Below are positions 25,948 through 34,171 of a stretch of DNA of 64,000 nt, one piece after another. The translations under genes and the position numbers were made by a program. This DNA comes from an uncultured Aquimarina sp. (GTDB lineage Bacteria; Bacteroidota; Bacteroidia; Flavobacteriales; Flavobacteriaceae), in NCBI GenBank assembly GCA_947501475.1, contig CANMWA010000003.1, forward strand, positions 124,001 to 188,000, in the 5' to 3' direction. The notes beneath the pieces are model-generated. The model was not told the DNA's origin. It saw only the letters and a list, made by a program, of their open reading frames with translations, and did no database searches. Position 1 is the stretch's first letter; each line of letters starts with the position of its first letter.

Positions 25948-26613
25948 TTATAAATCAAGGCCTTCATCTATTAACTCTTCTATGATTAATAATTGTTGCC
26001 CTTTGAGTGCCCAGATCACTACTTTTACATAATCGCTTACGGCTTTTTTTGTGTTTTCTGGTTCGGTGATATCGATAGATCCCTTCCATATTAATTCTCG
26101 TTCTTTTTCAGGGCAAATACAATACAGTGAGGATTCTGCATGAAAAACCTGATACTCCTCATAATAATCTTCATCATGATATATCTCCTGATTTTCATAA
26201 TAATCTTGTTTAAAGCTATTGAATGTTTTATCAAGATTTCTATATGCCTTTACTACAGTTACTTTATCTTCTACACCGACCACTTTTGATAGTAATATCG
26301 CATCAAAACCTTGATTTGTTAATTGTTCTTCGAGTGCCATTAGCTCTGCTTCGGTCTTGGGCGTGGTAGTAAAGGTTTTTTCAAAAAAATCTAGACTCAT
26401 TATAGCAGTAACTCCATTTTTTTTCAATTCAGATGCAAGTTTTTTTTCAAATACTTTTCGGTTGTTATCATTTTGAGTAATCCCAATAACCAAAACCTTT
26501 TGAGCCTCAAAAGTGCCAATGTCTGGGTTTTTCCAATTCTCAACCAATTCGCTAGAGGTACAACTATATAATAATCCTACTATGAATAACAGATATGTGT
26601 ATGATTTGTTCAT
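25948..26613 (-). CDS. Lipoprotein of unknown function
   Basis: 221 residues. Lipobox LYSC (Cys18). After a short linker the sequence runs KNPDIGTFEAQKVLVIGITQNDNNRKVFEKKLASELKKNGV, resembling the start of periplasmic DUF4136-like lipoproteins. The centre is rich in Tyr/Asp/Glu (YYENQEIYHDEDYYEEY), and the end includes a WKGSIDITEPENTKKAVSDY strand-helix. Last gene of a minus-strand run with 26675 and 27181. Confidence 0.7.
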   Translation of the reverse strand: MNKSYTYLLFIVGLLYSCTSSELVENWKNPDIGTFEAQKVLVIGITQNDNNRKVFEKKLASELKKNGVTAIMSLDFFEKTFTTTPKTEAELMALEEQLTNQGFDAILLSKVVGVEDKVTVVKAYRNLDKTFNSFKQDYYENQEIYHDEDYYEEYQVFHAESSLYCICPEKERELIWKGSIDITEPENTKKAVSDYVKVVIWALKGQQLLIIEELIDEGLDL

Positions 26614-26674
26614 GGTTTTTTGGGTTTACTCGATAATCGAGATTTAAATGCTTCGAGGCTTGCCCCGAGGTAAT

Positions 26675-27181
26675 TTACTTTATGATTTTATCTAATCTTT
26701 TTACTACAATGTTGGTGTACTTTGGAGTTTTTTCGATAATAGATTCTCCCGATATTACATCTACATCTTCCAAAGCTATATTACTGCTTCCAACTGTAGA
26801 AAGTATGATGAGTTTATCTAATTGATCAGGATGGTCTTTAATAAAATTTTTAACATTACGGGGTGGGCTACCATACTCCCAGGAATTGATAATTACCAGA
26901 GCATCCCACTTATTAATATTCACGGTAAACAAAGTGTATACATCTATTATTTTAAAATAAATAGTATCTTTTTCATAATGCCTCAAAACTCCTTGTACCA
27001 ATGAGTCTTTGAAACTACTACCTTGTGAAGCTATTAGTACTTTGGTTTCCAAATTAGAATCATTAACCTCAAAAGGAATTACTGTATCCATTGAGTAGGT
27101 GTACTCATACCATACCCAAAACCCTGCAAAAAAGATTAAAAGGATTATACTAGTTATCTTAAGGATTCGTTTCATCAGCAC
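26675..27181 (-). CDS. Membrane-anchored flavodoxin-like protein
   Basis: 168 residues. One N-terminal transmembrane helix (~5-25), then a periplasmic domain. TKVLIASQGSSFKDSLVQGVLRHY, WDALVIINSWEYGSP and KLIILSTVGSSN look like the strand-loop-helix order of a flavodoxin fold, but no family is certain and flavin binding is not shown. The start codon shares one base with the end of the upstream gene at 27181. Confidence 0.65.
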   Translation of the reverse strand: MLMKRILKITSIILLIFFAGFWVWYEYTYSMDTVIPFEVNDSNLETKVLIASQGSSFKDSLVQGVLRHYEKDTIYFKIIDVYTLFTVNINKWDALVIINSWEYGSPPRNVKNFIKDHPDQLDKLIILSTVGSSNIALEDVDVISGESIIEKTPKYTNIVVKRLDKIIK

Positions 27182-27624
27182 TAATTCAATAATCTTTTTT
27201 GTTTTCCTTGTTTAATAATAGTTTTTATGAATTCAAAAACCTTTCTTTTTACCTCTTTATAAGTATTGAAATACTTACTTATTTCTTTAAGCAATAAACG
27301 GTGATCTTCCTTATATTGTTTTTCTTCTTTGGGTTGATCAACATCATCAACTAATACGGTAAGTTTATTATGATGATTGATTATTTTCTTAAGTAACGGC
27401 TCTATCACTTTTCTTTTTTGAGACAATTCATTTACTATCTCCTTACTTTCTTCAAAAGTCTTTTCTGAAATGAGTTGCATTGTATAGTTTTTGATCAACT
27501 CATCTAGAAAATGCTGTTCATCTTTGATGAATTTAAGTTCTGACACCCAATCTAATGAAGTCTCATGCAATTCTTCTGGGGTTTGCCACTCTACATATTT
27601 TACATTAAGTTCTTTTGATTTCAT
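27181..27624 (-). CDS. Helical coiled-coil protein, paralog of the gene at 28236
   Basis: 147 residues, almost wholly charged helix. The shared pattern with the 28236 protein is LHETSLDWVSELKFIKDEQHF / IHLDTLDWKSSLHFIEVEIQF at the N-terminus, and a matching YKEDHRLLLKEISKYFNTYK / YQEHELMKITFFDFYKNFRK near the end. No family recognised. The pair flanks hsp20, so a chaperone-linked or stress role is inferred. It follows hsp20 after a 46-nt palindrome. Confidence 0.75.
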   Translation of the reverse strand: MKSKELNVKYVEWQTPEELHETSLDWVSELKFIKDEQHFLDELIKNYTMQLISEKTFEESKEIVNELSQKRKVIEPLLKKIINHHNKLTVLVDDVDQPKEEKQYKEDHRLLLKEISKYFNTYKEVKRKVFEFIKTIIKQGKQKRLLN

Positions 27625-27641
27625 GATTTTTAAAATTTAGC

Positions 27642-27687
27642 TGTAGTAGGTCTCACAGGTTTTCGAAAACCTGTGAGACCTACTACA
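27642..27687. repeat. 46-nt perfect palindrome
   Basis: Every base of the left arm TGTAGTAGGTCTCACAGG... (27642-27664) pairs with the right arm (27665-27687), with no unpaired loop beyond the CG centre (TTTTCGAAAA). It begins 17 bp outside the start codon of the 27181-27624 gene and ends one base from the hsp20 stop codon. No T-run follows on either side, so it is not a standard terminator. Probably a dispersed flavobacterial palindromic element or an mRNA-processing hairpin. Confidence 0.85.
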
Positions 27688-27688
27688 A

Positions 27689-28132
27689 TTAAGCTATATC
27701 AATGATTCTTTTTGGTGGTTCTTTGAGTTCTTTGTTTTTTCTAAGATTAAGAGTAAGAATTCCGTCTTTATACATTGCTTTAACCTTTTCATTTTGATCC
27801 ACATTGTTAGGCAATTGTAGTTTTCGATCAAATTCGTTGTAGCTAAATTCTCTACGTTTATAATTGTTTTCTTCTTCTATCTCTTCGTTGCTGTTTTTTG
27901 CGCAAATGTGTAGTATATCGTCTTCGATAGTTACTTCGATATCTTTTTTTGAAAAACCAGGAACTGCAAGTTCGATTTCAAAATCTTTCTTGTTTTCTTT
28001 GACATTCATTGCCGGGAGATTGTTATCTCTGATAAAAAAATCATCTGCAAAAAAATCATCGGTGTCTAGCCAGCTAGCTACCCTATCATTGATCCAAGGT
28101 AATCTGTTTTTGTTAAATTTAATTAGTGACAT
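27689..28132 (-). CDS. Small heat-shock protein Hsp20
   Basis: 147 residues. Alpha-crystallin domain at ~38-140, from MNVKENKKDFEIELAVPGFSKKDIEV to DGILTLNLRKNK (the GxL motif), with a C-terminal PPKRIIDI tail that supplies the I/V-x-I/V contact. It holds unfolding proteins in the cytoplasm. Preceded by a TGAY-N4-RTCA promoter, so it is probably induced with the stress proteins rather than, or as well as, by heat. Confidence 0.95.
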   Translation of the reverse strand: MSLIKFNKNRLPWINDRVASWLDTDDFFADDFFIRDNNLPAMNVKENKKDFEIELAVPGFSKKDIEVTIEDDILHICAKNSNEEIEEENNYKRREFSYNEFDRKLQLPNNVDQNEKVKAMYKDGILTLNLRKNKELKEPPKRIIDIA

Positions 28133-28173
28133 AATCTTATGGTTTATTAGAGTTATTAATTAATTTATATTGC

Positions 28174-28216
28174 TAAAATTAAGTTGACAATAGCACGTTA
28201 AAAATGACAAATATCA
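28174..28216 (-). promoter_or_regulatory. TGAY-N4-RTCA promoter of hsp20
   Basis: Palindrome TGACAAATATCA (plus-strand reading) at 28205-28216; on the minus strand the -7 box TAATTTTA reads 28181-28174, 29.5 nt from the centre. Confidence 0.7.
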
Positions 28217-28235
28217 GTTTGGCAGTATTTTAACT

Positions 28236-28652
28236 TTACTTGTTTTTCTTTCTAAGAATCCCTCCTGTGTAATTAAATATGCTAGCTTTTAATTTTCTAA
28301 AGTTTTTATAGAAATCAAAAAATGTAATTTTCATCAACTCATGCTCTTGATAGTAAGAATGATCCGTAGAAATAGTGTCTCTTTCTAACATCCCTCCTAG
28401 TTGATTTTCATGCTTTTGTATGCTTTTGTATATGTATATTATTTCATCTTCGATTTTAATTACCTCTTCTTTAAAGTCGTGTAATCGTTCAAAAAGATTG
28501 GGTGTAGTGGGTTCGAATACATACGAATTAAGTAATTGATTTATGAATTGTATTTCTACTTCTATAAAATGAAGGCTTGATTTCCAATCTAGAGTATCTA
28601 GATGAATTTCTTTGAGTTCTTTTTCTAATGGATGGGTTACTGCTGTTTTCAT
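28236..28652 (-). CDS. Helical coiled-coil protein, paralog of the gene at 27181
   Basis: 138 residues, charged and helical throughout, with LDTLDWKSSLHFIEVEIQFINQLL near the start and HENQLGGML in the middle. Similar in order and spacing to the 27181-27624 protein. Unknown family. It has its own TGAY-N4-RTCA promoter and lies upstream of hsp20, which strengthens the inferred role in the same stress response. Confidence 0.75.
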   Translation of the reverse strand: MKTAVTHPLEKELKEIHLDTLDWKSSLHFIEVEIQFINQLLNSYVFEPTTPNLFERLHDFKEEVIKIEDEIIYIYKSIQKHENQLGGMLERDTISTDHSYYQEHELMKITFFDFYKNFRKLKASIFNYTGGILRKKNK

Positions 28653-28676
28653 TTTTACTGGTTTTAAGGCTGAATA

Positions 28677-28719
28677 GAAATGTAATAAAACATAAGCATT
28701 AAAAAAATGACAATGATCA
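28677..28719 (-). promoter_or_regulatory. TGAY-N4-RTCA promoter of the 28236-28652 gene
   Basis: Palindrome TGACAATGATCA at 28708-28719; minus-strand -7 box TACATTTC at 28684-28677, 29.5 nt from the centre. Confidence 0.65.
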
Positions 28720-28787
28720 GGTTATCAAAGGTTACAAAAGAAATTACAATCACAGAATTCAATTCGTATTACTGTGAATACACGAAA

Positions 28788-30158
28788 TCAAACCATAATT
28801 TCAATTACATCATACAATTTTGGGATATGAGTCTTCCATCTATATGTATCCTGTATTTTCAGCCTTAAGGTATCTGCTGCAGTAGCTTCGCCATGTATCA
28901 AAAAAACTTTTTCTGGTATATTCTTAATCTCACTCATCCAATCTATTAATTCTTCTTGATCTGCATGGGCTGATAGACTTTCGACAGTATAAATTTCTGC
29001 TTTAACAGGATAATATTTTCCAAATAGTTTTATCTCATGAGCTCCTTCTTGCAGTAATCTTCCTCGAGTTCCTTCGGCTTGAAAACCTACTAATACTATC
29101 GATGTATTTTTATGATCGATTAACTGTTGTAAATAGGTCAACACTCTTCCTCCTGTTACCATACCACTGCCAGCTATTACAATCTTAGGATAAGGATTAT
29201 CAACTACCTCCCATGTTTCTTTGTACGAAGTAACGATATTGATATGATTGCAAATAGCATAATATTCGTTCATTGGTAATTTGTGCCAATCCGGAAAACT
29301 CTCAAAAACCGAAAGCACATTATTACCCATTGGGCTATCTACATATATTGGAATATTTGGAATACGATTTTTTTGGTAAAGTTTCCAGAGTACATACATT
29401 AATATTTGCAATCTTTCTACAGCAAAAGATGGAATAATCAAAGTACCTTTTTGATGTAGTGTTTTGTTGATCAATTCAATTAATTTTTCTTCGACATCTT
29501 CATCTGGATGAAGTTTGTTACCGTAGGTGCTTTCGACAAAAAGAAAATCTGCCCACTTAGGTTTTTCTGGAGATCGCAGTAATACATCATTTTTCCTACC
29601 CAAATCCCCAGAAAATACAAGATTCTTACCATAAAGGTTTAATTCAATGAAACTAGATCCAATAATGTGTCCATTGTACCTATATCTAAATTGAATATCC
29701 TGAGATAAGGAAATCCATTTATTTTGTTCTGTGGCTTTAAAATATCGTATTGTTTGTTCGGCGTCCTTTTTAGTAAAAAACGGCAAAGCGGGATCATGTT
29801 TGGAGTATCCTTCTTTATTCGCCTTCTCAGCTTCTTCTTCATGGATTTTTGCACTATCGCTAAGAATTATTTCTGCAATAGCTAATGTTGGAGCGGTTGC
29901 AATAATATCTCCTTGAAAACCCTGTTTAATGATTCGAGGCAAATAACCGGTATGATCCAAATGTCCATGGGTAAGTAAAACAGTATCTATAGCCGATACA
30001 TCAATAGGTAAGTCTGTCCAGTTTAATTGCCGAAGCTCTTTAACTCCTTGAAATACCCCACAATCAATTAGTATATTTTTTTGAGGTGTTTCGATATAAA
30101 ATTTTGATCCGGTCACAGTACCTGATGCTCCTAGAAAATGAATTTTGACTGTTGGCAT
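28788..30158 (-). CDS. Metallo-beta-lactamase/beta-CASP hydrolase, RNA-processing type
   Basis: 456 residues. MBL core with LTHGHLDHTGYLPRI near residue 63, SGDLG near 185, a beta-CASP insert (FAVERLQ...SPMG) and the C-terminal metal site HADQEELIDW plus VFLIHGEATAADTLR. Full length for the YSH1/CPSF-73-like bacterial group. Known: members are RNA endo- or exonucleases. It lies 8 bp after the ATP-cone gene, as the last gene of the operon starting with the stress protein at 32315. Inferred: RNA turnover during stress. Confidence 0.9.
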   Translation of the reverse strand: MPTVKIHFLGASGTVTGSKFYIETPQKNILIDCGVFQGVKELRQLNWTDLPIDVSAIDTVLLTHGHLDHTGYLPRIIKQGFQGDIIATAPTLAIAEIILSDSAKIHEEEAEKANKEGYSKHDPALPFFTKKDAEQTIRYFKATEQNKWISLSQDIQFRYRYNGHIIGSSFIELNLYGKNLVFSGDLGRKNDVLLRSPEKPKWADFLFVESTYGNKLHPDEDVEEKLIELINKTLHQKGTLIIPSFAVERLQILMYVLWKLYQKNRIPNIPIYVDSPMGNNVLSVFESFPDWHKLPMNEYYAICNHINIVTSYKETWEVVDNPYPKIVIAGSGMVTGGRVLTYLQQLIDHKNTSIVLVGFQAEGTRGRLLQEGAHEIKLFGKYYPVKAEIYTVESLSAHADQEELIDWMSEIKNIPEKVFLIHGEATAADTLRLKIQDTYRWKTHIPKLYDVIEIMV

Positions 30159-30166
30159 ACTAATTA

Positions 30167-31009
30167 TTAGATATTACATAGCATTTTGATTTCTTCTAAA
30201 ATCTTTTGTTTTCGCTGTTCAGAAACTCCCAAATGATCAAGATAGAATACATCATCAATGAGTTGCTTACACAAAACGATATCTCGACTTAATAAAAACT
30301 GTTTTTCACGAATAGTTAATCGTGTAGAAACTGTTATGGGGTATAAACCTAATCGATCAATCCTGTCTTTGAGTCCATTGTTAATTGGATGATCCCAGCT
30401 TAATAAATACAAATTCGAACATTCTCCGTATCGAATTGCATCTTTGGTAAAACGTGTATTAGTAACTACCCAACCTTGATCCGGAATCATATTCACATTA
30501 TTCTCACTCTGGTTATGTGCTATAACATCCTGATATCTGGAATGAATATATAATGGCACTTTTACATTGCAATTACGACCTTCTTCACTATGAAATTTAC
30601 ATTCTACAACTAGATATTGACTGTTTTTTCTGGCTACAACATCAACTTCATGAGATACACATTTACCTCGAAGTATTAGCCCTACGTTGACATCAAATCC
30701 TGAATACTTTAAGAATGCAGCTATAAATTTTTCGAAAGGAAAACCAGTTGGTCCCAACTCATAAATTGCTTTTTTGAGTTTATATTTTGATGCAAAAACT
30801 GACTTTTCTTTCTTTAGTAATGCAAAAGCTCTATTATAAATTTCTTTGGTAGAAATCCCTTGATACAACTCATCTCGAACAACATTCAGAATTTGTTCAA
30901 CTGCATGATCATCTGCCCCACTGCGCTTTAAAGAATTGCGAAGCTTATGAAGTGAAAATTTCGCTCTTTCACCAGAAGATTTAATAATATCAAAATCCTG
31001 GTTTGGCAT
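30167..31009 (-). CDS. ATP-cone domain fused to Mrr-like restriction endonuclease fold
   Basis: 280 residues. Residues ~7-95 form an ATP-cone (DIIKSSGERAKFSLHKLRNSLKRSGA, ISTKEIYNRAFALL). Residues ~110-210 match a PD-(D/E)xK nuclease core: FEKFIAAFLKYSGFDV, then HEVDVVARKNSQYLVVECKFH, with Asp and ExK in place. The rest is helical with no known signature. Known: ATP-cones sense adenine nucleotides in ribonucleotide reductases and NrdR. Inferred: a nuclease gated by ATP/dATP levels; DNA or RNA as substrate is open. Between the eRF1-like gene and the beta-CASP hydrolase. Confidence 0.8.
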   Translation of the reverse strand: MPNQDFDIIKSSGERAKFSLHKLRNSLKRSGADDHAVEQILNVVRDELYQGISTKEIYNRAFALLKKEKSVFASKYKLKKAIYELGPTGFPFEKFIAAFLKYSGFDVNVGLILRGKCVSHEVDVVARKNSQYLVVECKFHSEEGRNCNVKVPLYIHSRYQDVIAHNQSENNVNMIPDQGWVVTNTRFTKDAIRYGECSNLYLLSWDHPINNGLKDRIDRLGLYPITVSTRLTIREKQFLLSRDIVLCKQLIDDVFYLDHLGVSEQRKQKILEEIKMLCNI

Positions 31010-31043
31010 AGCTATTCATTTAAAAACAGTAGTTGTCTTATTA

Positions 31044-31448
31044 TTACTTTTGGAAATAATCTCTTACCAAAGCCTTTCTTTGATTATCACTCATGCTATC
31101 TGCTTTGAGAACCTCTTTTACTTTCTTACTAATATCTTTATAATGTTCTTTCAATTCTATATTGAACTTTTCTGCTGCTTGTGCTGGTCCAAAAATTGCA
31201 ATCTCATTGGCGTCTTTTATAAACGGAATAATTTGTGCAAAATATGCTTTGAATTGGTGCTTTTCACGTTCGAGATATTTACTATCCTGTACCACATCTT
31301 GAGGCCCTCCTTTGAATCGAGTTCCTGAACCACCTTTGGCATTAAAATTTTCAATCTTTGATAAGACAGTAGTTATATTTTCTACATCATTATTAACTCT
31401 TATAATATGAGCCTTTTCTTTATCCATCCAGATTCCTATATTTTTCAT
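31044..31448 (-). CDS. Small conserved protein with eRF1/Pelota-like start
   Basis: 134 residues. The first strand KNIGIWMDKEKAHIIRV and the later helix-strand KDANEIAIFGPAQAAEKFNIEL resemble the bacterial eRF1-like (baeRF) fold, a weak fold-level inference. The rest is charged and helical, ending in SMSDNQRKALVRDYF. It lies 15 bp after the stress-protein gene and belongs to its operon. If the fold is right, a ribosome- or RNA-related stress role would match the neighbouring RNase-like genes. Confidence 0.65.
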   Translation of the reverse strand: MKNIGIWMDKEKAHIIRVNNDVENITTVLSKIENFNAKGGSGTRFKGGPQDVVQDSKYLEREKHQFKAYFAQIIPFIKDANEIAIFGPAQAAEKFNIELKEHYKDISKKVKEVLKADSMSDNQRKALVRDYFQK

Positions 31449-31463
31449 AATCTTTTTTTTATT

Positions 31464-32315
31464 TTAATTTCTTAAATCATGTAATGCTAATGTTGGTACT
31501 TTGGCATATCTGCCCAGACTCTTAACCATTGGTCTTGAAAATATACTGCCAAAAAAACTATGTTTTCTATTAAAAAAAGTAATCATATCACTTTCTCTAC
31601 TCTCAACAAAACAACGCACTGCCGATGGCGCGTCCAAATTATGTAGTGTATGGAATGTATATGTTAACTCATCAAAATATTCTTCGAGTAACTTTTTATT
31701 ATTTTCTTGTTCTTTATTTAATACATTACCATCAGATGCATACAAAACACGAATCGACGTATTACTCATTCTTGCGATGTCTATAATATCCTGAAGTTCG
31801 CGACGCTTAAAATTCATTTTATAGTCTGTAGGAAATACTAATTCTTCAAGATCTTTGTAACTAGCCTCTTCTGGTATTGCCATTACTGGGCAGTTTCTTG
31901 ATTTTTCCATCACCGTGATTGTATTACTACCAAAAATCACATCGCTACCATCTGTGGTCCCTTTTGTACCCATAATGATCATCTCTATATCCTGTTTGTC
32001 TACCACATCTTTGATTGCATCTAACAGATTATTAAATTGAGATATCATAAAGAACTTATGATCAGGATATTCGTCTCTAAAAGTTAATCTCTCAAGAAGC
32101 TTACCTAATCCCTGTTCTGATTTTTCTTTGGCTTCATCATAGAGTCGTTCTCCAGGTTCGGGAACCATTATGCTCTCTAGGGCATAACCTGTTGCATTAA
32201 AAACATTAAGCACATAAAAATCACAGGCTTCATTTTTGTAGAATTCTATAGCATATTGTATAGCATTCCATGCATTATTTGAAAAATCTGTAGGTAGTAA
32301 GATCTTCTTTTTCAT
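31464..32315 (-). CDS. Universal stress protein (tandem copy 1)
   Basis: 283 residues, MKKKILLPTDFSNNAWNAIQYA. The first Usp domain has the ATP-loop GTKGTTDGSDVIFGSN; the second half is a degenerate Usp domain. Heads an operon: this gene, the eRF1-like protein, the ATP-cone nuclease and the beta-CASP hydrolase (gaps 15, 34 and 8 bp). Promoter at 32342-32384. Confidence 0.92.
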   Translation of the reverse strand: MKKKILLPTDFSNNAWNAIQYAIEFYKNEACDFYVLNVFNATGYALESIMVPEPGERLYDEAKEKSEQGLGKLLERLTFRDEYPDHKFFMISQFNNLLDAIKDVVDKQDIEMIIMGTKGTTDGSDVIFGSNTITVMEKSRNCPVMAIPEEASYKDLEELVFPTDYKMNFKRRELQDIIDIARMSNTSIRVLYASDGNVLNKEQENNKKLLEEYFDELTYTFHTLHNLDAPSAVRCFVESRESDMITFFNRKHSFFGSIFSRPMVKSLGRYAKVPTLALHDLRN

Positions 32316-32341
32316 TATTTAGGCTTTTAAGATTAATACTA

Positions 32342-32384
32342 TAAAAGTATGAGTATAGCTCACTAAAAACTATGATAATTATCA
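32342..32384 (-). promoter_or_regulatory. TGAY-N4-RTCA promoter of the usp-nuclease operon
   Basis: Palindrome TGATAATTATCA at 32373-32384, perfect; minus-strand -7 box TACTTTTA at 32349-32342, 29.5 nt from the centre. On the minus strand its first triplet, TGA, is also the stop codon of the preceding stress-protein gene. Confidence 0.72.
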
Positions 32385-33230
32385 GCTTGAAGTAGGAATT
32401 ACCAGAAATGGTATGGTAGCTTGAAGTCCTATTTTTTTAACGACAGGTTCACGAGTAATGCCTTCAATAAAACTATGTTTGTAGTATAACATCGCTAACA
32501 TATTTATATTCATCTCATCTAAGAAAGCGTGGATCGCTTCAGACTTTTGATCAAATCTCGATACCCAATGAAATGTAAAGTTATACCCCTTAAAATGTTC
32601 TTTAAGGCTATTAAAATTATGTTTTTGCATCTCATCTAATTTTTCTTCTTGGTGGATGTGGATAATTCTAATATTTGAATCAAATAGAGATACTATTTGT
32701 AGCAATGGTTCTAGCTCTTCTTTACTATAAAACCTTTTAAAATCTGTGGCAAAGGCTATATCTTTAGGTTTTTCGAAATCAAACTCGTCTGGAACAACAA
32801 GTACAGAACAATCTTTTATCTTTTGTATGACTCTCACTGTATTACTCCCCATAAAAACTTCTTTAATACCGCTCACTCCTTTGGTACCCATAACAACAAG
32901 ATCGATATCCTTGCTTTTTATAGTTTTATTAATAGTTTCTGTTAGTTTTTTGGAAACAGATATGGTTTCAAAAATGTGATTAAAACCTTCAGTTTCTCTA
33001 ACGATAGAATGAAACGTTTCGGTTAGTTTTTCTTTAGACTCATTGCTTAATTGTTGATATAAAAGCTCTCCTTTACTGGTATCAATTCTACTGGTTAAAA
33101 CTGGTGTATCAACATCAAAAGTATTCAGTATAAAAAATTGACAATCTTGGTTTTGAAACATACGAGTTGCATAAAAAAGCGCACTATATGCATTATTCGA
33201 AAAATCGGTTGGAACAAGTATTCGTTTCAT
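32382..33230 (-). CDS. Universal stress protein (tandem copy 2)
   Basis: 282 residues. ATP-loop GTKGVSGIKEVFMGSN in the first domain. The C-terminal half contains the sequence around HAFLDEMNINMLAMLYYKHSF, shared in pattern with the other tandem copies, so these proteins form one paralogous family. Transcribed from its own TGAY promoter at 33255-33297; the gene after it has another. Confidence 0.92.
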   Translation of the reverse strand: MKRILVPTDFSNNAYSALFYATRMFQNQDCQFFILNTFDVDTPVLTSRIDTSKGELLYQQLSNESKEKLTETFHSIVRETEGFNHIFETISVSKKLTETINKTIKSKDIDLVVMGTKGVSGIKEVFMGSNTVRVIQKIKDCSVLVVPDEFDFEKPKDIAFATDFKRFYSKEELEPLLQIVSLFDSNIRIIHIHQEEKLDEMQKHNFNSLKEHFKGYNFTFHWVSRFDQKSEAIHAFLDEMNINMLAMLYYKHSFIEGITREPVVKKIGLQATIPFLVIPTSS

Positions 33231-33254
33231 GATTCAATGTTATTAGTTTGTACA

Positions 33255-33297
33255 TAAAAGTATTATCAAAACACAAAGAATACTATGACAATTCTCA
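33255..33297 (-). promoter_or_regulatory. TGAY-like promoter of stress-protein copy 2
   Basis: Plus-strand TGACAATTCTCA at 33286-33297 (minus strand TGAGAATTGTCA, one departure from the TGAY-N4-RTCA symmetry); minus-strand -7 box TACTTTTA at 33262-33255, 29.5 nt from the centre. Again the first TGA is the stop codon of the preceding stress-protein gene. Confidence 0.65.
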
Positions 33298-34143
33298 GTT
33301 ATCAGAAGGAATAACTAAAAAAGGGATCGTGGTATGAAATGTTATTTTCTTAATTACTGCTTCTCTTGTAAGTCGCTCTATAAAACTATGTTCGTAATTA
33401 ATCATTGCCAGTACGTCAATTTCAAGTTCCTCGATAAATCCCTGGATAGCTTTTTCTATGGTTGAGAAATCAGGAATCACATGAAAGTCGTATTTCACCT
33501 CTTTAAAATATTGTTCGAGAGTACTAGAATTATAACACTGCACCTTGTTTAACTTTGGTTTATCATACACATGTATCATGCGTACTGTAGCTTGCTGATA
33601 TATTGCAAGATCAATGATTGGTTTTATTTCAGCTTTATAATACACTCTTTCAAAATCGGTGGCAAAAGCGATTTCAGAAATAGATTCAAAGAATGCATCT
33701 TCAGGAACAACCAAAATAGGACAATCATCGATACTCCTGATGATTTTTTGTGTATTGCTTCCTAAGAAAACCTCTTTAGCGCCTGTAGCTCCTTTTGTAC
33801 CAATAACAATGATATCAAAATGGCCAGCTTTAACAACTCTTTTCATTACTTTTCTGAAAGAACCTGCTTTAGAAATTGATTTAAAAACATGATTAGAATT
33901 AGGATTAGAGTTAGTGATATCATCTAGTATCATGACTAAACTTTCCTCAGATTTTGTTTTAACGATATCATAGTAATGGCCAATACGTTGAGAACTTACT
34001 GTGCTAATAAGTTGTACGGGCTTAACCTCATAAGAATTAAGAATATGAAACTCACAAGGAACATCTTTGTACAATTCCATAGCATACAATATAGTATTCC
34101 ATGCGTTATCTGAAAAATCGGTAGGAATCAAAATTCGTTTCAT
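33295..34143 (-). CDS. Universal stress protein (tandem copy 3)
   Basis: 282 residues. ATP-loop GTKGATGAKEVFLGSN. The C-terminal half resembles copy 2 most closely (FIEELEIDVLAMINYEHSFIERLTREAVIKKI against FLDEMNINMLAMLYYKHSFIEGITREPVVKKI), which suggests a recent duplication. No box in front; it follows copy 4 by 28 bp and is probably read from the promoter at 35910. Confidence 0.92.
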   Translation of the reverse strand: MKRILIPTDFSDNAWNTILYAMELYKDVPCEFHILNSYEVKPVQLISTVSSQRIGHYYDIVKTKSEESLVMILDDITNSNPNSNHVFKSISKAGSFRKVMKRVVKAGHFDIIVIGTKGATGAKEVFLGSNTQKIIRSIDDCPILVVPEDAFFESISEIAFATDFERVYYKAEIKPIIDLAIYQQATVRMIHVYDKPKLNKVQCYNSSTLEQYFKEVKYDFHVIPDFSTIEKAIQGFIEELEIDVLAMINYEHSFIERLTREAVIKKITFHTTIPFLVIPSDN

Positions 34144-34171
34144 ATGCTTTGTATTTTGAGCTGTTTCCTAA

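Noticed and set aside
26650..26670. GCTTCGAGGCTTGCCCCGAGG as a hairpin or repeat
   Set aside because: It is a direct CGAGG repeat that does not pair well, and only one copy was found in the window.
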